Under the pieces are notes generated by a model, which saw only the letters and a list, made by a program, of their open reading frames with translations, did not search any database and was not told the origin of the DNA. 64,000 nt of DNA, from the NCBI RefSeq assembly GCF_016097555.1, contig NC_054702.1, positions 91,601,798 through 91,665,797 on the forward strand, in the 5' to 3' direction. This document shows positions 35,829 to 49,329 of the stretch, in pieces. The number at the start of each line of letters is the position of its first letter. Position 1 is the stretch's first letter. Both the position numbers and the translations under genes were made by a program. The DNA is from Gigantopelta aegis. Lineage: Eukaryota; Mollusca; Gastropoda; Neomphalida; Peltospiridae.

Positions 35829-38800
35829 ATGAATTTCAAAGAAGCCTACTTGGACACATGTTCAACAGTAGGTACCTTGGCACGATGTGGAGACTTGTTG
35901 GGAATGCAGAATCTTGTTTGGAATGGTATGGATTTTGTACTGATCACTACAATCTCTGACCCCATATGTCAATGTTCAAAATAAGCACTTGTCTATTAGT
36001 CCTGACAAGTGAAAATGTGCTCAGACAAGCAAAATATAAATTAGTGGTTGTCAAGTGAACGAGTAAAATGTCCAGTGCAGTTTTATTTTGAGCAGTTAAG
36101 AACATTGTTGTTGTACTTGGATAAAACAAACCATTTATTTGGGCAAGTACAAATATTGGCAGAAAAGTAGATTTGTATATTATGTACTTCTCCAGTGCAC
36201 AAGTGAAACATTCTGCTTATTTTTGTCACCTAAAACTGGCAAACACTGACAACTGTCCAAGTCAAACTGGGCCACCGTCTCCAGAACACATCTTCAATCT
36301 TTCAATCTGTACAACAAAGCAAAGTTAAAGCACTGTCTGAATGGAGCAACACTGTGACAAGTTTTGGGACATGAAACAAGACTTGATCCAGACAGTGGTA
36401 ATTTCCATCTCAGCTGGACTCCAACTCTAAAGCATGATCATTAATATAGCTTGAATGCAGAAAAGAGATGCAGAACACACACATGTATTGGTCTAGAATA
36501 CAGTGGCACAATGCCCAAGACCTGTGTTTTTCAGACTGGCTATCAAATAATTATTTTGGGTAAGCCCAGAGGCCAGTGAAAAAAAATAAAAATACACCGG
36601 GCCGTGTTAACAGTTTCTGATCACTTCTCTTTTGATCTGCACTGCCAATAGTCTTCTTAGTACCTACCCGATACTGCACTTTGCAAAGATCTATTTGCTA
36701 ATAAATTACAAGACTTGCAAAAAATTACTATTATAAGTAGACTACATGATGTTATAACACAAATATGTAACAAAGTATGTACATTAAAAAAACTGGTTCC
36801 AGTTTTGTTTCTCAGTTTATTAGGCCTACTAATTGTGAGTGTGCGTAAATCAATATTAAATTCTAATTTATGAGTGAATTTTCAAATCCACTGGACAGTT
36901 TGAATAAAATGATTTTTTTTAGAACCCCTGGTATTACTTCTTTTCTCAAGGATGCATACCACCAAGTCAAATCCCAAAGATGACGACAATAACCTGTGGC
37001 TAAAGCTGCTACATACAGCATTTCAGTCAATATATACACAATGGATATAAATACTACCACCCCGTAAATAAAATATTGTATGGTGGGAGGGAGTAGGATG
37101 TTAGTTTCACACATGATGGGAGGCATCTTAGAGTATTCCAAGGCAGGATTTAGCTCAGTTGGTTGAGATGCTCGCTTGAGGTGTTTGCGTTCCAGGATCG
37201 AACCACCTCGGTGGATCCATTCAACTGATTGGGTTTTTTTTTTCAGTGCACCACAACTGGTCAAAGGCCGTGGTATGTGCTTTCCTTTCTGTGGGAAAGT
37301 GCATATAAAAGATGCCTTGCTGCTAATGGAAACGTGTAGCAAGTTTCCTCTGATGACTATAGAATTACCAAATGTTTGACATCCAGTAGGGGATGATTAA
37401 TTAATCAATATGCTCTAGTGGTGTTGTTAAACAAAACACGTTTTTTTTAGTATTTTATTTCTGCACAGAATTGTTATCCTATTTTTAGCAAGACCCTACA
37501 CAGAATTGTTATCCTATTTTTAGCAAGACCCTACACATGTTTCATGCTGTTATATTGCTGTAGATTATGTTTACAGTATTCGCTTGTTTTCTCTGTTACA
37601 GGAAGACCAGTTGATGTCAAGGATAACCGAGGATGGAGGCCGACTCACGAGGCAGCAGCTAATGACCATCCTGGCTGCCTCGAGTTCCTGCTGAGACAAG
37701 GTATGACCTATAACCATACTGTATATGTCCTGTGGTGATCTGTTCTGCTATAACCTATTACAATACTGTATACATCCTGTGGTGATCTGCTGAGACAAGG
37801 TATGACCTATAACTATACTGTATATGTCCTGTGGTGATCTGCTGAGACAAGGTATGGCCTATAACTATACTGTATATGTCCTGTGATGATCTGCTGAGAC
37901 AAGGTATGACCTATAACTATACTGTATATGTCCTGTGGTGATCTGCTGAGACAAGGTATGGCCTATAACTATACTGTATATGTCCTGTGGTGATCTGCTG
38001 AGACAAGGTATGACCTATAACTATACTGTATATGTCCTGTGGTGATCTGCTGAGACAAGGTATGGCCTATAACTATACTGTATATGTCCTGTGATGATCT
38101 GCTGAGACATGGTATGACCTATAACTATACTGTATATGTCCTGTGGTGATCTGTTGAGACATGGTATGACCTATAACCATACTGTATACATCCTGTGGTG
38201 ATTTGTTGAGACAAAGTATGGCCTATAACTATACTGTATATGTCCTGTGATGATCTGTTGAGACAAGGTATGACCTATAACTATACTGTATATGTCCTGT
38301 GGTGATCTGCTGAGACAAGGTATGGCCTATAACTATACTGTATATGTCCTGTGGTGATCTGTTGAGACATGGTATGACCTATAACCATACTGTATACATC
38401 CTGTGTTGATTTGTTGAGACAAAGTATAATCTATAAATATACTGTATACATCCTGTGGTGATCTGCTGAGACACGGTATGACCTATAACCATACTGTATA
38501 TGTCCTGTGGTGATCTGCTGAGACATGGTATACCCTATAACTGTACTGTATATGTCCTGTGGTGATTTGTTGAGACAAGGTATAATCTATAAACATACTG
38601 TATACATCCTGTGGTGATCTGCTGAGACAAGGTATGACCTATAACCATACTGTATATGTCCTGTGGTGATCTGCTGAGACATGGTATACCCTATAACCAT
38701 ACTGTATATGTCCTGTGGTGATCTGCTGAGACATGATATACCCTATAACCATACTGTATATGTCCTGTGGTGATCTGTTCCTGTTACATGCACCGTAGTT

Positions 38801-41800
38801 TTGGAATTAAATATTCAATTCATATTTGTGTGATTTATGTGTGTTATTTAGATGGAGTGAAATTACAAAATCAATAACCTGTTAAATTAAAATAAAAAAC
38901 CTGAAACACGACTTATTTATGCAGGATATAACACTTTCATACAATTTTAATGACTATTATTATTATTATTATTATTATGGTACTTCAAGTGCAAAAAGTG
39001 TTTTTTAAATGCTCAAGATTAAATAAAATACATTTAAATTAATAAGATTAAAAATAAATCACAATATTGAAACATCTACCTTTTGCAGAAGCCACAGATC
39101 TTAACTGGGAAACATTTGAAAAGGAAACAGCCATGTTGTTAGCTGCAAGAAATGGTCACACCAGCTGTGTGAGACTTTTGCTTAATTTCAATGCTGATCC
39201 CAATCTGTGTACCAACGAAGGCTTCTCGCCACTTTGGGAAGGTAAATTTTGTCATAAATGCTGTCATAATGTTCTCTTTTTCTTTCATTTGTTTTGGTGA
39301 GAATGCTAGAGAGAGAGGGAGGGAGTGGGGGGGGGGGGGGGAGATTACATGCATGTACATTGAGTACGAGTTTAAATTTTACTTTGCATTTGTTTAAAGT
39401 ATTATTTTTGTTGTTTTTTGGACAATCGCTTTATCAGGTATGTTTTTACAGCAGTATTAAATAATTATAAATTTAATAATTAAATACTGGTAATTTTTAT
39501 TCATATTTCTTTTTAAAAGTCTGTGGTCAAGTGAATTATGTTTTTTCAATAGCATATAATTAACAAAAAGTTAAAAATATCATAAATTAGAAAAGATGTA
39601 TGTAATAAATAGACCATTTAATGGGGTATTTTTTTTTTCAAATACATTTTTTGTCAACTTGTGATGTGTAAAAACCCTATTTTCACTTGTTGACATAAAA
39701 ATCGTATTAAAAAACAAACATTAAGTAACCTCTATTTATTATGCATTTGCACAGTGATCAAGAAATAATTTAACTGACAATCGTGCTGTAAACTTGAGTC
39801 TGACATACTCAGCAAAATTAATTAGTAGACTTTTTGGTCAGATTTTCCTAGTGAGCAAGTTTTGATCACAAACCATTGCTTGAGTAAATTTTGACCAGGG
39901 ATGCATACAGAAATTGTGCATGTTGAAAGTACCATATGTAAACAAAAATATCTACTGGCCCTTATTTAATTTGATTGAGTATATAATCCTAATATATCAT
40001 GAAAACCACACCCAAAAAACCCATTGAAGTTGCTGAAGCAGATTTCCAACTATAGTCCTTCCCAGCCAGGGTTTCTGCCAGAGGGTAAAATGGGTATGGC
40101 ATATTTTGCATATAGTTTTTTAGTTTTTGTTAATATTTTGATAAAATTAATTGCTCTTTATCATTACTGTATGATTTTCTGAATGCCAACCCTAAACGTA
40201 ACACATTTTCTTTCTGGGGGAGGCCCTCCATATCCTTTGTTGACTGTGGTTGCATTCACATGCCATGCCATGCCCAAAAATTTCTTTCTGGCAGAAACAC
40301 TGCCAGCCTCCATGAACATTCTTTTTTGTAAATAATTTCAGTTTTATTTGAAGTAAGAAGAACTGTAAAAGTGTTTTTGAAATAGCAAAAATCACTATTG
40401 TTGTGTGCAATTTAGAAAACAGTTGGTTCAGAACTAATGAACTTGTAGTACATACCATTGTAAGAAAACGACCTTCCCTGATGGGAAGGACTATAAAGCA
40501 CTTGATGTAATTTCAGCATTAGTGGCACGATCCAGAGACTGCATCCGACTGTTAGTTAAACGAGGAGCTGATGTGAACTGTAAGACATATACTGATCACA
40601 CACCACTCCACTTGGCAGCAGAGAAGGGAAACACGAATATTGTGGCTTATTTTCTCAACCATGATGCTCGACTTGATGTATTCACTGAACCCCATCTTAG
40701 TCCGATTTTCGTAGCAGCCCATGCTGGGCAGGTGGATACTCTGAGGGTACTCCTGAAAGTGGCATCAGACAGAGGTTAGTCATCACCAGTTTCCTGATTT
40801 TAGTAATGACATTTGTATATACATTAGTTTCCTATCAAAATAAATCACTATTGTCAAATTGGCTACAAAGCAAATCAAAATAACTGTCCAATAATGTATT
40901 ATGTTTTATCCATGAAGCAGCGATTATAGTTCAGAAACCTACTTCCTGAAATGATATTCATTCATTTCATTTGAACTTATTTTCGTGCTTATATCCAATT
41001 ACGGTTCAAGCACTTTGTCATGGGCACACACCTCAGCTATCTGGGCTGTCTGTCCAGGACAGTGGGTTAGTTGTTAGTGGTTAGTGAGAGAAGAGGGTAT
41101 AGTGGTTTTAGACCTAACCATTGAGCTTAATGCTTACGGGTCTGAGCGGAAAGTACTGAAATTATGCAAATCCTATATTAATATTTTTCTTCCCGTCGCC
41201 AAACAAAAGTCATAGGAAATCCCGAATGTTTTTTTATCCATATAGTGTTTTACATTTAAAACATGTTTAAGATAAGATATTGTTTTAAGAAATAAAGAAA
41301 AAGTAGGATGTGTTTATTTTGTTGGGGGAAAAAACCCAGAACTCTTACTATCCTACAGCATATGATTTTGTGCACATAACGGAATTATCAGAGGGAACAT
41401 GCATCTATGTTACTAAACGTTTTTGAGACTTCTAAAGACAGTGCCGACTTTGTAACACTGTGGTGCTGACTTTGTATCGACTGCTATGCTGATTTTAAAC
41501 GGATATATTGTATCTTTCTCACACTGGCAACGTAAGCCTGTTGTCTTATTATTTTCTTTCAAAAAGTGTGTTAAAATCTAGCCCACACATCTTTTTAAAT
41601 TTTCTGACAAATGATTACAGCTTTTGCACAAACAATCCCTCGTTTATGTTGATACTGGATTTGCATAACAGACAAACAGACGACAGACGAACAACAAACT
41701 CGTTCATTCCAAATTTTATGCACAGAGTACTGCATTTGTTTACTCTGTATATATATATGATTGGGTTACAGGAGCTGACGTCACTTCCCTTCCATGCCAG

Positions 41801-44800
41801 AGTACTGGAGGCGATGAAAAAGAAACATAATGGCTGACCCCAGTTAGCAGGAATAATAATGTTTTTTTTATTAATTCTAAAATTACACATTTTTCATTTG
41901 TTAAACTGGCAGTATTTGCCTAAGTGTCCTTTTAAAGGGATAGTAAACTCAAATATAAGCCTTGTGTGTTCGAAAGATGCATACCCGGACCACCAACACA
42001 TACTGACACTTTAAGAAATGAAAAACACGTAATTTTAGAGTTAATAAAAAACCGAGATTATTCCTGCTAACTGGGTGCAGCCATTTTCTTTTATTTTCGT
42101 TGCATCCGGTATTCTAGTTCCTACCAACTCTCAACTCCTGTATGCACAGTGTAAACAAACGCAGTCATTTACGACGAGGTGAAAGTAAAGGGCTTTCATC
42201 AACCTCAAAGCTCGAACTTAAGAATTTGTCTCCCACAGCAATTTAAAAACAAAATTGCTGAGGATGAAACGGCCCACCAACAGCTATTTAAAGCCTTTAA
42301 AGAGTTTTACAGCAAATAAGACTGAAAGGTTATTTTGCTGAATGTAGATATATTTTAAATGTACTAATTTTATATACTGGCAGCTAATGTACACCAGGTG
42401 TAAACAGTTTGCTATTATTGAGGAGCATTTACCAGTAGCACTTTTGTGCTATCAGTGATGCTCCCGACCTACTGCAATTTATATCTCAACGACGGCAATT
42501 GCCAAATAGGGTTATACTACTTTTCTTTCTGAAAAAATCCAAAGAAAAAAATGCATACTATTAGGTCTATTGATAGCCTATATTGGAGCAAAAACAACCA
42601 CTCGTGATACTCAAGTGATAATATTCTTTTCTTTGGGACTACGTAATTGGTCAGTTCTGTGATTTTAGATGGGAAATTCTACTTAATCAAGAGTTTTACA
42701 GAATGATTTACCGTAATAAAGCATGACGGCTGATAATGTCCATTACCATTTTAGGGATGGCAGGTATACTTCCTGTACATAATTTTGTGTCTTGACGGCA
42801 GTAATTAATGGCTTGCAGGGGCATAAGTAGACTTTTGAAATGTGTACTCAAGAAAATAGCGAAACCACTCAAAATCGTGCCATTCAGTCACTAGTAATTC
42901 CAATCTGTAAAACTTATTTTCTTACAAACGCTTGTATTGGTCAAATTCATATGAGATCTTTACGACTGTCATATCTTCATGAAACCCAAGCTTTGAATGA
43001 CGTTGGGGATTCCCCTAAAGTAGAGCGTTAATACGTAAAGTTGAGAATTTAGTGCGATTGTTGAAAAAAAGGTACTCAAATAGCTAAATTGCATAAAAAC
43101 ATTTTGTCCTCAAATGAGTACATTGCTTACACATAGTTACGCCCCTGGCTTGCCTACCTATCAAATATACACCTGCCATTCGGGAATCACAGGTGAAGGC
43201 CACTAAAAATACTGGTATAGACCAATTAACTAAGAAAATACTCCGTTTATCATTTCAGTACGTAGGTTATCGCATGGACAAAACATGATACAGTTATTTC
43301 GACACTTTGACAATGGTGGTTTATTTTGTATTGTAAAATAATATATTCTTATTGCTGACTTACTGGGATGGATATTATTACAGAACATTGCGCAAAAATC
43401 AGGTACGTTTGTTTCTCAGTTCTGAGACTAATTCCTGACGTGACGCGTTAAATATTAAATAACCACCAAAGGTGTATTCACTGGAATGGTACGAAATGGC
43501 TGCGCCCATTATATATAATAGCTGTCACATTTAACAGTTTTATTAATTAAATATAATAATATACTTGTTGATATTAAGCAATAATGTGTATTATATATTG
43601 TTGAATATGCATACCAGTCTAAAAGCCTTGTGCGACCATTCCTTTAATATGCATTAATCATTCAGGAAATACTGCAACTAATACTGTTTTATTATCAGCA
43701 GAGGTTTTTTAGCTGATTTCTTAATCATTATATTGTTTATTCATTTCAGCTTTATCATTGTCAAGCTGAGCTGCTCAATTTAAGTTTTTTGCAAAGGATA
43801 TTGACAAGACCAATAAAGTATCATAATTTAAACTGTGCTGATGTATTGTTTAACAAAATACCTTGAAGTTCTTTTCTTTCATTAACTGACTGTTTTTATT
43901 TTTATTTTTATTTATTTGCTTAGATCAGCTTTTCCTTGTTAACGAGACTGCTAAAGATAATGCATCTCCCCTGCTGATAGCTGCCCAGGAGGGTCACGCT
44001 GAGTGTATAGAACTGTTGCTCGACTGTGGGGCAGATCCAAACATTCAAGTCACAGAAACACAGGCGGCAGCACTGCAGTACGCCATTTACAAAAACCATT
44101 TACGGTAAAAGTGGTTACTTTTATATTTGGAGCTTCAACCTAATTTTAGTAGTACTCAATTTAGGAGGGAGGTTTGTGGTGGCTTTGTTTAACAACACCC
44201 CAGCACAGATATAACACACGTGGGAAATGCATTAAAAGGCATCTACTCAGTGATTTCCTTGATGACTGACCAATGAAATTAACATTATTGAAACAGATTG
44301 CTCTTTGACATATATCAACTAACAGTGCAAGTGCTAATTTGCCATGAATAAGTTATAGTTAAAAATTTTTATTAAATATCTTTTAAACCTGGCTTTTGAG
44401 AATATGTAAGAAATAAAATACCACACTCATATCAATTAGATACTATTTATTTAACAACTTGTTTGAAAACATATCTAAAGAACAAAAAGAGTTGGATATG
44501 TTTTGAGACAACTTACAAGATAAATGGTATAGGAACAGCCAATTATGTTAAAATCTGTATTTAAAAGCTTTGTTAACTTTTACCGGCCTTGGTGGCGTCA
44601 TGGTTAGGCCATCGGTCTACAGGCTGGTAGGTACTGGTTTCGGATCCCAGTCGAGGCATGTGATTTTTAATCCAGATACCGACTCCAAACCCTGAGTGAC
44701 TGCTCCGCAAGGCTCAGTGGGTAGGTGTAAAACCACTTGCATTGACCAGTGATCCATAACTGGTTCAACAAAGGACATGGTTTGTGCTATCCTGCCTGTG

Positions 44801-47800
44801 GGAAGCCCAAATAAAAGATCCCTTGCTGCTAATCGGAAAGAATAGCCCATGTAGTGGCGACAGTGGGTTTCCTCTCAAAATCTGTGTGGTCCTTAACCAT
44901 ATGTCTGACGCAATATAACAGGAAATAAAATGTGTTTAGTGTGAGTCGTTAAATAAAACATTTCTTTCTTTTTTCTTTTAAAAACTCTGTGCTCATTCCA
45001 TTTGGATAAATTATTAGATTTACATAACATACTTCATTATACAAAGTACATAATTATGTAATATATAGAATGTTAAGTTCTTGGTCACAGCCATACTTTC
45101 TTCCCTTTTTGTCTCTCGTTAATGAAGTATAAAGGCTAGATATAGATATTATTATCCAGGTAGTTCAACATAACCGAGTTAATAATAATCATACGAAGCA
45201 CACGTGTAATAACAAGTGTAATGACATAATTTTGGGAAGCGACGTCATAACATGACTTTGCTTCTCCAGTCCTACCTCAGACTGTGCATTTGAAATATGA
45301 TGTCATTTCATCGTCTCCTAGTTGCGGCTGAAACATTTTGATATTTGCTTCTTGTTATTCATAAAGAAATCAACAATAATAATATGGATAATAAAGAAAT
45401 TATTACCCTCGTGTGTGAGTCGTACTGATTTTAGGAAACTCGTGTCAGGATTTATGTATTACCCTTACTTTCGCTCAGGCAATACAAAAATCCTGACACT
45501 CATTTCATAAAATCAGTATGACTCACAAGCTTGTATAATAATCTCCTATTTATTTCCGTCATTGGCAACAACATTTGCTTGATGTTTTCATGTTTAGGTC
45601 CATTTGTCAACTAGATTATTGAAACGTAGTTTATTATTGTATATATCTACCAGGGTATGTTTATCTCAATACATTTTAAAACTATTTTTTAATTAATCAA
45701 TTTATTTTTAAAGAGCTAAATTAATAATGAATTCTACATCACAAATTATTTCTTGATTCACCAAATCGGTGGATGTTAGCCGAGACATTTAATTAAGCAG
45801 AATTCTTGTTGGTTGAATTTAAAGAGACAGTTCTTAGCTTGTTATTATTGTTAAAATATTACATAAATGAATGTATGTTTAATGACACCCTGACACAAAC
45901 ATATAGATCAGCTATTGTGTGTCAAACAAAGGTAAACATCAATTACCGGGTAAGATGTTGCTGTCTAATGGACATTTGAATGACTAAAATTGCGTATTAA
46001 AGATATTTTTCCTGTGGGGATATATTAAATAGAGGATAATAAATGAGTTATCAGTTATTATCAAATTTATGTTCTGAGTGAAATAATTTTCACTTGTCAC
46101 GAGGGACAAAAATTTATAATAACTGGGACTGAGTTTGTTATTCTATTTATCCCAGCTATTTGTGGGTTTTTTTAAAGCCTTTATTTTCGATATAGCCTAC
46201 ATCGGCTACACGTCCATGTATATAGAAATAACATAAACTACTTTACTGTTCTGGGTATTGCTTTAACTTTGTATTTTATTCACGGTTCACAGATAATTTT
46301 TAAAACCCAAAGTTCTATATATTCTTTTTAAAAAATCTGTAATGATGAATTGCATTAAACTACCACTTTATTACAAGTTTAACACTGAAACCAGAAAGAC
46401 GTAAGCACAAATGCTTTAAACTATGTGACATCATAGTATATGCTTTGCCAAATCGTGATACGTCATATTTAGTACCGACAAGGTGATTGGTTTGTTGGCA
46501 TCAAATCGTCCAATAGTAGTGTACGTTAAACCAATGCATGACAATTTCTGAGTGAGAAATTATTATTTTTATTTTCCCTGTTATGAGTGCCTGCTGGGGT
46601 AATAAATGTCTTTCTGATCGTCCTTGAGTTTGGGCTACTTACAAATATTCGGTTGATCAAAAACACAATGCATATATATAGACACTGATATTGTAAACAA
46701 GAAACTATATTCATTGTGTAATTTTAGTCTTTAAAACATTTTATTAGACGACAACATCTCAGGTCAGTTTGTTTAATATTTCAGTTTATTTAATATTTTT
46801 GTTTAATATTTCAGTAACAGTTTTTTTTTTTAACTTTCAGCTGTGTCCAGTTGTTGCTTCCAGTCACAGATCTCACCAAGGCAGCTGCATGTTCCGAGGT
46901 ATTCATGCATCCACTCTTGTTGGCCCTCAAATTGAAAGACACGAACATTCTTCAATTGTTAATGGATGCGGGCATCGAGGCTAATGTTTCTCTACCTCTC
47001 GACCCTGAAGATCATCCCTTGCTGGTGAAATTTATGCCAAAATCCATGCAAACATTACGTGGATCTCTGCTTTGTCACATCGAAGATGACTGGCCTGAAC
47101 AGGGTGTGAGGTTGCTGTTGAAGTCAGGGTTAACACCAGACAGGCTGTCGGAACACGACGTTCCTCCTCTTATTGCAATGTTGTGTAATGAAAATCTCAG
47201 GTTCTGCAAACTGTTGCTGCAGTTTGGTGCTAACCCCAACGTCTATCACAAGCATGTGGTGGGGAACCTGGCAATGATAGTGGCGCTAGGAAACGACCTC
47301 TCTATCAGAGAGGAGTGTCGGAATGGTGGAGACATCAAGTTAGAGAACTGGTTTGTCTGGCCTCTGTTGTTGGCTGGTGCGGAGACAGGGAGTCTTTTCT
47401 CTGGCAGGATAGACCAGAACGGTCTCCACTCACCAGAAATATCAATCCAGAATTTAATTGACGAATATCATCCATCCAATTGTTTTACAGCATTTTCATC
47501 AATTATGTGTTTCTGCCATTTTTTAGACATTCCAAGTGAACTTTTGGAACAATTTACAGAGAAACAGAGAAAGCACTTTAAAAAGATATCAGGTATTTGT
47601 TGTTGTTATTTATAGTTTTTGTTTTGCCGTTACGGAGTAAAAAGTCGCAATATAGGAATTACTTTGTTACCGGCAGTGGCGACAGCATCAACTTTTGATT
47701 TAAAAGGTATATATTAAAGTTGTTTAGATCAGTTTCTCACAAGCTGTGTCTTAGGACAGTGAAACTTGGTTTATAGTTGCACATATGGGTGTTCATCACA

Positions 47801-49078
47801 GTGCACCAAATAATTTTATGGTAGACGAGACATCAAATTCTGCAGAATTCTTGTGTTTATTAGTCCCTTACTAACCAGAGGGGATTATATGTTTAGTCTT
47901 CATCATTGTCTGTCTGTCCGACATGTAGTGTTTTTAGGATGTATTTTTCCCACAATGCCTCAAGAGCTATTGAGCTAAAATATAATCGTTACAGATCAAG
48001 TTTGATTTTCAAGGCAGTTTACTCATTTTTGGCAGAGTTATGGCCCATGAACTTAGCAGATATAAAAATTAGTTTTCCATCCTTTTTTATCATAATGCTG
48101 CAAGATTGCAAGATATTGAGCTGAAATTTTGTGTATAGCTTTATCACGTACTGTTACAGATCAAGTTTTATTTTCATGGCAATATATTGAACCCAGTAGG
48201 ACACATGTATTGCTTTAGCAGTACTGTCAGAATGCTTGTTTAACAATGCATTACTGACCTCAGTGGTGTCGTGGTTAAGTCATCGGTCATAAGGCTGGTA
48301 GTTACTGGGTTCACAGCCTGATATCGGCTCCCACTCGGAGCAAGTTTTAATGACTCGATGGGTAGGTGTAAGACCACTACACCCTCTTTTCTCTCACTAA
48401 CAACTAACCCACTTCCCTGTACAGACAGCCCAGATAGCTGAGGTTTGTGCCCAGGACAGCATGCTTGAACCTTAATTTGACATAAGCATGAAAAATAAAT
48501 TGAAATGAAAAATAATAATGCATTTTGTGTTATAAACTGTGGGTTATAGAATGATTTGTTTGAAAATTTGGTTAATATGGCCATTTTATCCCAGCCATAT
48601 GAATTTCATTAATCTGTTGTACATAGAGTATGTAGAGTAGGTTTTGTCTGATACTACATTTGTTGAGTGAGCTTGATAATAAAAGCATAATAGGTCAAAC
48701 ATCATGGGATTTTAAATATATTCTGTAAATTTTCCTACACATGCACAAACATGCATGCACACACACATACACAACGTCTGTGCTGTGGAATGTTAAATTT
48801 CATTCCATTTTTCGTTCATTCATTCAAACAACTTTATTTCTTCAAACGTAATCATGTATGATAAATTTAATTTTTTACTTATAGCATCCACATACACCTT
48901 GGCACATGTCTGTCGGAAAACTATTGTTTTGGAATTGGCTAAGAAGAAAAACTACAAAAAGAAGAAGATTGAAAGTCTTGGAGCAACAGTACCGGTGGCC
49001 GTCCAGGAATATCTCTTGTTTTCAGAATTTGAACTGGTGGCACAAAACATTTTACAAATTAACAATGCTATTCTGTGA
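35829..49078 (+). CDS. ASB3: ASB3-like ankyrin-repeat and SOCS-box protein, 7 coding exons
   Basis: Predicted substrate-recognition subunit of a Cullin-5/Elongin BC ubiquitin ligase. Exons: 35829-35925, 37602-37700, 39089-39241, 40517-40774, 43924-44104, 46841-47592, 48885-49078. All phases agree and give 577 residues (human ASB3 518). The N-terminus [14 protein letters not shown] closely matches human DFTEAYADTCSTVG, so the second of two adjacent Mets is chosen. About ten ankyrin repeats follow, for example [20 protein letters not shown] and [25 protein letters not shown] box sits at about residues 515-560: the BC-box-like [13 protein letters not shown], then the Cul5-box-like [11 protein letters not shown]. 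The acceptor before the start exon shows that the 5' UTR continues in an upstream exon I could not place. The region between the last ankyrin repeats and the SOCS box is long and less conserved. Confidence 0.88.
36130..37140. other. ASB3 intron 1, no recognised element
   Basis: Plain AT-rich intron sequence between coding exon 1 and the SINE at 37144. No convincing exon or repeat was seen. Confidence 0.5.
37144..37447 (+). mobile_element. tRNA-derived SINE in ASB3 intron 1
   Basis: The box A-like TAGCTCAGTTGGTTGAGATG and B-like GTTCCAGGATCGAACCACC lie in the head. The body has CACCACAACTGGTCAAAGGC and GTGCATATAAAAGATGCCTT. The tail is CTCTAGTGGTGTTGTTAAAC then T-rich. The insertion ends about 150 bp before the exon 2 acceptor. 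Confidence 0.9.
37688..38780 (+). repeat. 52-bp minisatellite built from the ASB3 exon 2 / intron 2 junction
   Basis: The unit (CTGCTGAGACAAG, then GTATGACCTATAAC, then TACTGTATATGTCCTGTGGT) contains the last 13 bases of exon 2 plus the first ~39 bases of intron 2. The genuine junction is 37700/37701. After one degenerate copy, copied GT positions fall exactly every 52 bp from 37800 to 38684 (18 copies); a 19th (38736) has lost the GT. Many copies keep CAAG|GTATG intact. The unit is not a multiple of three. Confidence 0.95.
40975..41160 (-). mobile_element. Partial SINE, minus strand, GGTTCAAGC-tail family
   Basis: TTATCC...TTACGGTTCAAGCACT then CAGCTATCTGGGCTGTCTGT, and TTAGTGAGAGAAGAGGGTAT are the reverse complement of the 3' half of the SINE at 48250-48515. 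The head is missing. It lies in ASB3 intron 4. Confidence 0.65.
41770..43652. repeat. Head-to-head TTAA-ended foldback element in ASB3 intron 4
   Basis: About 170 bp on each side of a TTTTAAAGGGATAGT centre (near 41935) are inverted copies. Examples are CCCCAGTTAGCAGGAATAAT near 41839 and ATTCCTGCTAACTGGGTGCA near 42060. A matching end, ACCATTCCTTTAA, occurs near 43645. TTAA next to AGGRATRGT ends suggests a piggyBac-like non-autonomous family with two copies facing each other. The interior 42200-43600 shows no frame. Confidence 0.55.
44584..44970 (+). mobile_element. Chimeric SINE, alternative head
   Basis: The head GGTGGCGTCATGGTTAGGCC with box B-like TGGTTTCGGATCCC differs from the TAGCTCAGTGG heads. 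The 3' half (CAACAAAGGACATGG, AATAAAAGATCCCTTGCTGC, GTCCTTAACCATATGTCTGA, GTCGTTAAATAAAACA) is the same as in the copy at 21308-21632. It lies in ASB3 intron 5. Confidence 0.85.
45395..45550. repeat. Palindromic hairpin element in ASB3 intron 5
   Basis: GTGAGTCGTACTGATTTTA near 45415 pairs inverted with AAAATCAGTATGACTCAC near 45508. The inner TGTCAGGATTT and AAATCCTGACA pair as well. The rest of 45000-46840 is AT-rich, with another weak hairpin near 46030-46150, and no gene. Confidence 0.7.
47870..48200 (+). repeat. Probable interspersed repeat in ASB3 intron 6
   Basis: The paired phrases GAGCTATTGAGCTAAAAT then CGTTACAGATCAAGTT (about 47960) and GATATTGAGCTGAAATTT then TGTTACAGATCAAGTTT (about 48113) form a degenerate ~150-bp direct repeat. 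The family is not identified. Confidence 0.5.
48250..48515 (+). mobile_element. SINE with GGTGTCGTGGTTAAG head and GAACCTTAATT tail
   Basis: The head GTGGTGTCGTGGTTAAGTCA with a B-box-like GGGTTCACAGC matches the head type of the copy at 44584. Its 3' half (CTCACTAACAACTAACCC, CAGACAGCCCAGATAGCTGA, TTGAACCTTAATT, AATAAATTGAAATGAAA) is different. It lies in ASB3 intron 6. Confidence 0.8.
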
Positions 49079-49329
49079 CAGCAGTGTGTGTGTCATCTTC
49101 TGCTACTGTGTTTCAAACAAGAGTTGGCCATTTTCATTGCAGTTTCACCTTAACCATCATGTGATGTGGGTCTCAACTTGTTTGACTATAGGTGTGAGGA
49201 TTTATTATCTAAGATTAGTGATGTTCTGATTAATCAATTTGTCAAGCATTGAGCGATTGACCTATTTGACCAGTTAATGGAGTATAAGATTATTGATCAA
49301 GTAGAACTGGGTATTATGCAGAGATTTAG

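Noticed and set aside
37688-38780. CRISPR-like regular array
   Set aside because: The repeats are contiguous 52-bp units with no unique spacers, in a eukaryotic intron that starts inside an exon.
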